A DNA stretch of 64,000 nucleotides, taken from Thermoleophilum album (lineage in GTDB: Bacteria; Actinomycetota; Thermoleophilia; Solirubrobacterales; Thermoleophilaceae). The stretch covers positions 1,302,001 to 1,366,000 of the forward strand of contig NZ_CP066171.1 in the NCBI RefSeq assembly GCF_028867705.1. The letters run 5' to 3'. The position numbers and the translations under genes were made by a program. Positions 59,044-64,000 of the stretch are shown here, piece after piece (the first letter of the stretch is position 1; every line of letters starts with the position of its first letter). Under the pieces are notes generated by a model, which did no database searches, was not told where the DNA came from, and saw nothing but the letters and a program-made list of their open reading frames with translations.

Positions 59044-60188
59044 GCCGCCCTCCATAGTCGATAGCTCTCCGCCTCGAAGGTGCGGTATCTCTGATCACGA
59101 CGTGCCCGAGGCAGCATCCACCGTTCCCTAAAGTATTCGAACATCTGGCCTTCGGAATGAAGATACCACTGCAAACGGGAGTGCTCTCCCCGAAGAAACT
59201 CCCGGCAATTGGCCGCAAGTGGGACGACAAACACTTCCCGTTCAATCCCGTGGTACAGCCAGTCACCCGATAACCCGACGCGGCGAAGACATTTCTTAAT
59301 AACCTCACGGCGATTTCGAAAGCCACGACCCCAATGCTCCTGTTTCGCTGTAGGCTCACAGTGTCGCTTCGCGAAGTCCGTAATTGCCTCGTAGAGACCG
59401 TTCGAAAAGTGGAATTCGCCAGAGCCCTTCGTGAAGCCCACGCTCTGATAGAGGAGTCTGTCACCGAAACGGAGTCTGTTATAAAGAGAGGAGCGACCGA
59501 GAGCCGACGTCGTCGTGATCAGCGTGAGACGTCCGTCATGCACCTCGCGCCTGATCACCGAGCGGACGCCGCCGTACTTCCTTTTGAACGCATGGCGGAC
59601 GGTGTCGCTCGCGGCGAGCATAGCCACAAGCTTACCGCACAACAGAAATGAGTAGGGAGGCACCGCACCCAATACGAACGCATCCATTACGTTCCGCAGT
59701 CGCTTCTTGCGGTCGGAAGGAGTCCAGCCGACCCATTGGTCACGGGGTGCCAGACTGAAGACTGGGTCCCCTAACCCAATGACACCAATTAACTTGCCGT
59801 TGTACTCGTCGACGACAAGGAAGCGCAGGCGGCGTCCGTAACCGGACGAAACCGGAATGCTCCAATGTAGGCTCGCATATCGGAAGAGCAGTTCCTCCTC
59901 CGATCCGGGCTGAACCTCTATCAAGCGAGGCGACATCCTCAAAGGATCAACTTCGTGGCCCGACGCGATGCGACGCAGCAGCTTGCTCTCCAGTCGCATC
60001 AGGCTGGCACGAGCCCGCTCGATCCGATGTGCAACGGCGGTCTGGTGAAGCTTCCGGATTCTTTCTTTCGAAAGGTCCCTCGGAGGAAAGATGGCTCCGT
60101 TTTGAACGCGGAACCCCTGGGCACGAAGAGATCGGATAATTCGCTCGCGCAGGTGGGCCGCGTCTATGCCGGGTTCAATGCTATGCAT
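59040..60188 (-). CDS. DUF4338 / Druantia DruA-family protein
   Basis: A 382-residue protein from ATG at 60188, with a GAGGA ribosome-binding site, overlapping the res stop by 8 nt. The DUF4338 core is clear: RLRFLVVDEYNGKLIGVIGL, GDPVFSLAPRDQWVGW, then MDAFVLGAVPPYSFLLCGKL, a TTTSALGRSSLYNRL block and GFTKGSGEFHF. The C-terminal part GLSGDWLYHGIEREVFVVPL to RARWMLPRARRDQRY-like endings match DruA proteins as I recall them. The molecular activity of DruA is not well established. The gene is clearly less GC-rich than the housekeeping block: 34 of 60 bases are G or C at 59161-59220. No druE-type giant helicase is present in the window. Confidence 0.8.
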   Translation of the reverse strand: MHSIEPGIDAAHLRERIIRSLRAQGFRVQNGAIFPPRDLSKERIRKLHQTAVAHRIERARASLMRLESKLLRRIASGHEVDPLRMSPRLIEVQPGSEEELLFRYASLHWSIPVSSGYGRRLRFLVVDEYNGKLIGVIGLGDPVFSLAPRDQWVGWTPSDRKKRLRNVMDAFVLGAVPPYSFLLCGKLVAMLAASDTVRHAFKRKYGGVRSVIRREVHDGRLTLITTTSALGRSSLYNRLRFGDRLLYQSVGFTKGSGEFHFSNGLYEAITDFAKRHCEPTAKQEHWGRGFRNRREVIKKCLRRVGLSGDWLYHGIEREVFVVPLAANCREFLRGEHSRLQWYLHSEGQMFEYFRERWMLPRARRDQRYRTFEAESYRLWRAA

Positions 60189-62931
60189 CGGCGAGATCCT
60201 CGAGACGTCTCGGGCGGGCCGCGTCAAGATCAGACTGGTCGATTCGCTTGTAGTGCCACTCCTTACCCGTGTTAGCGCTGACGCGTTTACACCAGACCTG
60301 CATAGCCTCGTCCTTGGCCCCGGTCCCTTCCCAGACCCGCCCCTTCGTCTCGATGATCCAGTTCACTTCGCTACCTTCGACGGTCTGCACTACGACCCAG
60401 TCCGGATGGTAAAAGCCAATCACGCCCGTCGGCTTGATGTAGTCGACGCGGAACTGCGTCCCAGACTCGCCCTGCTCCGTGGTACCAAGAGATGCAAACC
60501 GGAGCACGTCTGAGGCGCTATCCAGGAACTCAGCAAAGCACCGCTCGAATTTGTTGTATGTGGCGACGTAGTTGAAAATCGTTTTCTTGGCCTCAAGCGG
60601 CGGAAGGTCCCGCCGCCAGCTGAACGGCCTCGTCTCCGAGAGTCTGAAGTCGGCTCGCTCGAATTCAATCGCCCGGCGTTCGAGCGTGAGCTCCGCTATC
60701 TTCCGGCCGAGGTACTTGGCGATGCCTTCCTGTATCTCCGGACGAGCGAGGTGCGAGCGGATGGGGTCGCTTGCGAGATCTACCTCGCGCCCGAAGCAAC
60801 GCTTAGCGACGTAGGAGCGCACCGCCGGGTAGAGTTCGGCGAACCGGCTGGGGAGCTTCGCCTGGCTGATCACCTTGTTGGTGATGGAACTGAGGAGATC
60901 TTGAGCCGTCGGCAGCTCGCCCGCAGTGATGTCGGCTTGATGGACTTCGGTCTCCGTCGTCGCAAACTCCAACTTCAGCTTGATCCGGAACTGCTCGGCT
61001 AGCTCTTCCTGCTCGTAGATGGCCTCTAGGTCGCTGACGCTGAGCTGGGAAAGCTTGCGGAAGTCGTGCACGAGCTGCGGCTTGGTGAGGGGAATGCCGA
61101 TGTCGTACTCGATGCGCTGCTGAAGAGGCTCGATGACGATCGGCGTCGGCGGATCGATCTTGGTCGTCGTGACGCTGACGCCTTCCGCTTCGAGCTGACT
61201 GCGCAGGAGGTTCAGAAGATTGCGTGTGCCGAGGACCTCTAGAGTCTGCAAGCGGTCCGGACTCACCTTCCTCATCATGCGGAGACCCCGGCCGATGACC
61301 TGCTCCGGCAGGATTTCGGCCTTGGCAGCGAACGGGCGCAATCCCAGGACCACGGTGACGTTACGCACATCCCAGCCTTCCCGGAGCATCATGACGCTCA
61401 CGATGACATTGATGTCGTTGTTGTCGATGTCTCGGGCCGCCTCGCGGGCCTTTTCGAGATTCTTCTTTGTTATCTCGCCCGCGGCGTCCGTGTGGATTAC
61501 CAGTACTTCAGACTCCTTGATGCGGAACTCTTTGGTCTTGCACAGATACTCACCGATTGCGTCGGCGTAGGCATTCTTCTCGGCCATGATGAAAAGCACT
61601 GGCTTGACACCTAGCTTCTTCTTGTACGCATCCCAATGCTCTTTCCACCGGGCTACCGCGGCGCGCAGCCGGTAGCCGTACTTCTCCACTACATTGTACT
61701 TGGTGACATGATGCGGATCTCTCGTTGGCAGCTCAGCGTCGTCTTCCTTGCTGACGATTAGTGGAGCCTTGACAATGCGGTCTTCCACAGCCTGGGCGAG
61801 TGGATAGTCGCACACCGTCCAGGGGAAGTACATCCCGTTCTGGTGTTTCGGCGTGGCCGAGAAATCCAGCCAGAGGGCGAGTCCCTTCGGCAGGGCGCGG
61901 TGGATCGCGAGGAGCGACTGGCTCCAGGCCAAGTCTTCATCGTGGACATGGTGCGCCTCATCGTTGATCACCATGAGGTCCTTGAGCAACTTCACCCGCT
62001 CGAGTATCGGGCGCTGGCTTGATGCCACGAGATCTTCCGCGGGCTTCTTACCCAGCAGGGCGTCTACGGCGTTTTGCGGCGTCCATTCCTGGTCGCGCGA
62101 CTCGTAGAGCTGGTGAATGTTGGTGCCGAACTGGTTGCCGGACGGCTCAGACTCGCTCGCCTCCCCGCGGAGGATCACATTGGGCTCAAAAGGCCGCCAC
62201 TCGGGAGGGACGAGCGGCAGCTCCCTGAAGATCCGGTTGCTGGCGAAGTCCTTCTCCAACCGCTGATAGACGATGACGTTCGGCGCCACGATGAGGAAGT
62301 TCGTGGAAAGCTCTGAACTGGGCATGCGCTTCTTGTGGAAGTAGGACCAGACCACCGCCATCGCCATGACCCAGGGCTTGCCTGAGCCTGTGGCCAGCTT
62401 GAAGGCGAAGCGACGGAGGTCCTCGGGTGGAAGGTCCTGCACCCCCTCGGCCTCGAGTTCTGGCACGTAGCGGCGGAGTTGCCGTCGTCCGTCCATGGTG
62501 GTCTGGAACGCGATCGTGTCTCTGCCCGGGTCCCGCCTGAACTTGGTCCCGTAAGTTTGGATCAGCTCCTGCACGTCGCGCGCGCCTGCGACCTCGACAA
62601 GCCAGACCAGCGTCTCTATGGCCTCCCGCTGGCAGAAGTAGTAACGGAACGGCACATTGAAGCCCGGGACCTCGTGGTCTTTCTCGAACCAATACTCGAA
62701 CAACCGGCGGCTGACCACCGACGCGCCCGGGTAGCCCTGCTCGCCCCACGCGTCCACCTTCGTCCGGATTTTCGGCACCAGCAGCAGCTTGCTCGGCCGT
62801 CGGCCTTCGGCCACTCGCCATCCCGTCGGGGCGGCGTCGTCCTTCACGAGGTGCTGCGTCGGCTTCTGCCAGGGTCTCCGCGCGGGGATCTCCGGGAGGT
62901 CCTTGTCGTAGGCGATGACCGCTTCGGCCAT
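60181..62931 (-). CDS. Type III restriction Res-like helicase-nuclease
   Basis: SF2 helicase with C-terminal nuclease, 916 residues. Q-like motif YYFCQREAIETLVWL (about 98-112), Walker A region ATGSGKPW with Pro186 where Thr is expected, DEAH at 324-327, SAT at 358-360, and motifs V-VI in MLREGWDVRNVTVVLGLRPF and EQVIGRGLRMM. The C-terminal endonuclease has PDWVV and IIETKGR (an E-x-K core) near residue 850. It starts 2 nt after mod and overlaps the DUF4338 gene by 8 nt. Cleavage could be intact, but ATP and Mg binding is questionable because of the Pro. Confidence 0.87.
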   Translation of the reverse strand: MAEAVIAYDKDLPEIPARRPWQKPTQHLVKDDAAPTGWRVAEGRRPSKLLLVPKIRTKVDAWGEQGYPGASVVSRRLFEYWFEKDHEVPGFNVPFRYYFCQREAIETLVWLVEVAGARDVQELIQTYGTKFRRDPGRDTIAFQTTMDGRRQLRRYVPELEAEGVQDLPPEDLRRFAFKLATGSGKPWVMAMAVVWSYFHKKRMPSSELSTNFLIVAPNVIVYQRLEKDFASNRIFRELPLVPPEWRPFEPNVILRGEASESEPSGNQFGTNIHQLYESRDQEWTPQNAVDALLGKKPAEDLVASSQRPILERVKLLKDLMVINDEAHHVHDEDLAWSQSLLAIHRALPKGLALWLDFSATPKHQNGMYFPWTVCDYPLAQAVEDRIVKAPLIVSKEDDAELPTRDPHHVTKYNVVEKYGYRLRAAVARWKEHWDAYKKKLGVKPVLFIMAEKNAYADAIGEYLCKTKEFRIKESEVLVIHTDAAGEITKKNLEKAREAARDIDNNDINVIVSVMMLREGWDVRNVTVVLGLRPFAAKAEILPEQVIGRGLRMMRKVSPDRLQTLEVLGTRNLLNLLRSQLEAEGVSVTTTKIDPPTPIVIEPLQQRIEYDIGIPLTKPQLVHDFRKLSQLSVSDLEAIYEQEELAEQFRIKLKLEFATTETEVHQADITAGELPTAQDLLSSITNKVISQAKLPSRFAELYPAVRSYVAKRCFGREVDLASDPIRSHLARPEIQEGIAKYLGRKIAELTLERRAIEFERADFRLSETRPFSWRRDLPPLEAKKTIFNYVATYNKFERCFAEFLDSASDVLRFASLGTTEQGESGTQFRVDYIKPTGVIGFYHPDWVVVQTVEGSEVNWIIETKGRVWEGTGAKDEAMQVWCKRVSANTGKEWHYKRIDQSDLDAARPRRLEDLADA

Positions 62932-62933
62932 CG

Positions 62934-63977
62934 CTACTGGACCTCCACGTCAAAGGCCTGCGAGGTGTCGTTGCCGAAAATGTCGATCACCTTTACCAGG
63001 ATGCGATACTTCCCCGGCTTCTGGTAGGTGTGGAGGTCGGAGGTGAGAGGGAGCCTGCGTTCCTTGCGGGTGCGGTAGGCGACCCACCCCTGCATGAACG
63101 TGTCGTTATGGAAGTCCCAGTCCACCGCCCAGTAGTCGATGTAGTCGGACCACTTCTTCATCTTGCTGCTCACGTCTGCTGGGATTAGATCGGCGTTGGG
63201 CGTGGCGAAGTCCTTTAGCACGACTTGGACGGTGAGCTTCTCGGGCTTGCTGATCTTCGCCTCGAAGTAGGCCAGCTCGAAGAAGCGCACGTCGGCCTTG
63301 GCGGCCGCTTGCTGCTCCATCACCTTACGCGGGATCTGCAGGAGGCGGAGGAGCTTCACACCCTTCTGCTTCGCGATCTCGTGCATGGGGCTCCCCTTGC
63401 GCAGGTCGTTGTTCGGGCCCGCCAGGCCCATCTCCCACTCCCAACCGAGGACGTGCAGCTCGGCCTGCTTGAGCGCGACGCATTCATCGAGCGCCTGGCT
63501 GACTTCTTCAATGGTCACCGGTGCGTCGACCGCCCCGATGTGGACCATCGCCTTGCCCCTTTTGCCGTGGAGGTGCACCATCCCTGCCGCGGGCTGGGCG
63601 CGGTACAGCTCGAGGATGAATGCGAGGTACTCGTAGAGCGCCTGCTCGGCGCGAGATTTGTCCTCGCTGTCGCCGAACGTCACCCCCTGCCAGTACTGGC
63701 GCTCGTACTTGCCGAGGTTCAGGACCTCGAAGGGCTTGCAGTTCGGGATGCCCAGGAGCCGCTTGCGGGTGACGTGGATGGCCCACCGCTCCAGATCGCA
63801 GCCGCTCCAGCGGCGGCCGAGCTTCTCAGCGACCGCTAGGGTCGTGCCCGAGCCGCAGAAGAAGTCGGCGACGAGGTCGCCGGGGTTGCATGCGATCGAC
63901 ACGATTCGCTCGAGAAGCGCCTCGGGCTTCTGCGTTCGGAAGCCTGTCTCCTCCGCAGCTCGCCTTACCAGATACAT
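62934..63977 (-). CDS. Type III-like DNA methyltransferase (Mod), C-terminal part
   Basis: Beta-class adenine methyltransferase C-terminal half, 347 residues visible. Motif X is TQKPEALLERIV (15-26) and motif I is DFFCGSGTT (38-46), followed by GRRWSGCDLERWAIHVTRKR. Motif IV (DPPY-type) and the target-recognition region would lie N-terminal, outside the window. The C-terminal part ends in a beta-rich segment (GKYRILVKVIDIFGNDTSQA). An in-frame TAG at 63987-63989 precedes the ATG used here by four codons, yet the intervening TYAM looks like continuing protein. So the gene may be interrupted by a nonsense change, or split. It lies 2 nt upstream of res. Confidence 0.75.
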   Translation of the reverse strand: MYLVRRAAEETGFRTQKPEALLERIVSIACNPGDLVADFFCGSGTTLAVAEKLGRRWSGCDLERWAIHVTRKRLLGIPNCKPFEVLNLGKYERQYWQGVTFGDSEDKSRAEQALYEYLAFILELYRAQPAAGMVHLHGKRGKAMVHIGAVDAPVTIEEVSQALDECVALKQAELHVLGWEWEMGLAGPNNDLRKGSPMHEIAKQKGVKLLRLLQIPRKVMEQQAAAKADVRFFELAYFEAKISKPEKLTVQVVLKDFATPNADLIPADVSSKMKKWSDYIDYWAVDWDFHNDTFMQGWVAYRTRKERRLPLTSDLHTYQKPGKYRILVKVIDIFGNDTSQAFDVEVQ

Positions 63978-64000
63978 GGCGTAGGTCTACTTAATATCGG

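Larger units (their letters stand above)
56089..63998 (-). other. Putative composite defence operon: mod-res-DUF4338-nurA-herA
   Basis: Five minus-strand genes are packed with junctions of 2 nt gap, 8 nt overlap, 4 nt overlap and 3 nt gap. Tight coupling across restriction-modification, DruA-like, and HerA-NurA parts suggests one transcript and probably one system. It adjoins a decayed type I restriction remnant and has lower GC than the housekeeping region, indicating acquisition by transfer. The promoter is outside the window. Confidence 0.7.

Overview
This is a high-GC chromosomal segment, roughly 70% or more GC over most of its length, with many GTG and TTG starts. Gene content and order suggest an actinobacterium-like lineage, with Thermoleophilia as my best guess: hrcA-dnaJ-prmA, rplU-rpmA-obgE-proB-proA-nadD-rsfS, mreBCD-mrdA-rodA, an RNase E/G, and paired HadA/HadB-like dehydratases. 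The lineage is inferred from gene content only.

About 0.1-49 kb is a dense housekeeping block, almost all on the minus strand. In + coordinate order it holds prmA, dnaJ, hrcA, two MaoC-fold dehydratases, a group-1/2 sigma factor, lepA, murJ, rpsT (plus strand), holA, comEC, comEA, a PLP decarboxylase, a LOG-like protein and leuS. Next come a membrane protein divergent from a TetR regulator with a clear operator between them, and tRNA-Ala(GGC). These are followed by the rsfS/nadD/proA/proB/obgE/rpmA/rplU cluster, RNase E/G, the rodA/mrdA/mreDCB cell-shape cluster, maf, ndk, folC, valS, an MBL-fold hydrolase, clpX, clpP and tig. A dehydrogenase-like gene and an RNase D-like gene lie on the plus strand.

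About 48.9-54.3 kb is more accessory: a CPA2-type antiporter translationally coupled to an arsC-type phosphatase, tRNA-His(GTG), a small conserved protein, a UDP-glucuronate decarboxylase-like epimerase, a secreted protein that looks like a GH15 glucoamylase without its catalytic barrel, and a low-complexity protein.

About 54.3-64 kb is a defence island. Its decayed edge holds an orphan S24 (LexA-like Ser-Lys) domain and an hsdR remnant with three stops in a single frame. Next to it is a tightly overlapping minus-strand operon: a type III-like mod (N-terminus outside the window), a Res helicase-nuclease, a DUF4338/DruA-family protein, a NurA-like nuclease and a HerA-like ATPase. Junctions are 2 nt apart, 8 nt overlapping, 4 nt overlapping and 3 nt apart, which argues for one functional unit. 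I do not know of a described defence system with this exact composition, and it is the most interesting object here. Two details suggest that the restriction-modification half may be altered or decaying: Pro replaces Thr in the Res Walker A motif, and an in-frame TAG lies just upstream of the visible mod frame.
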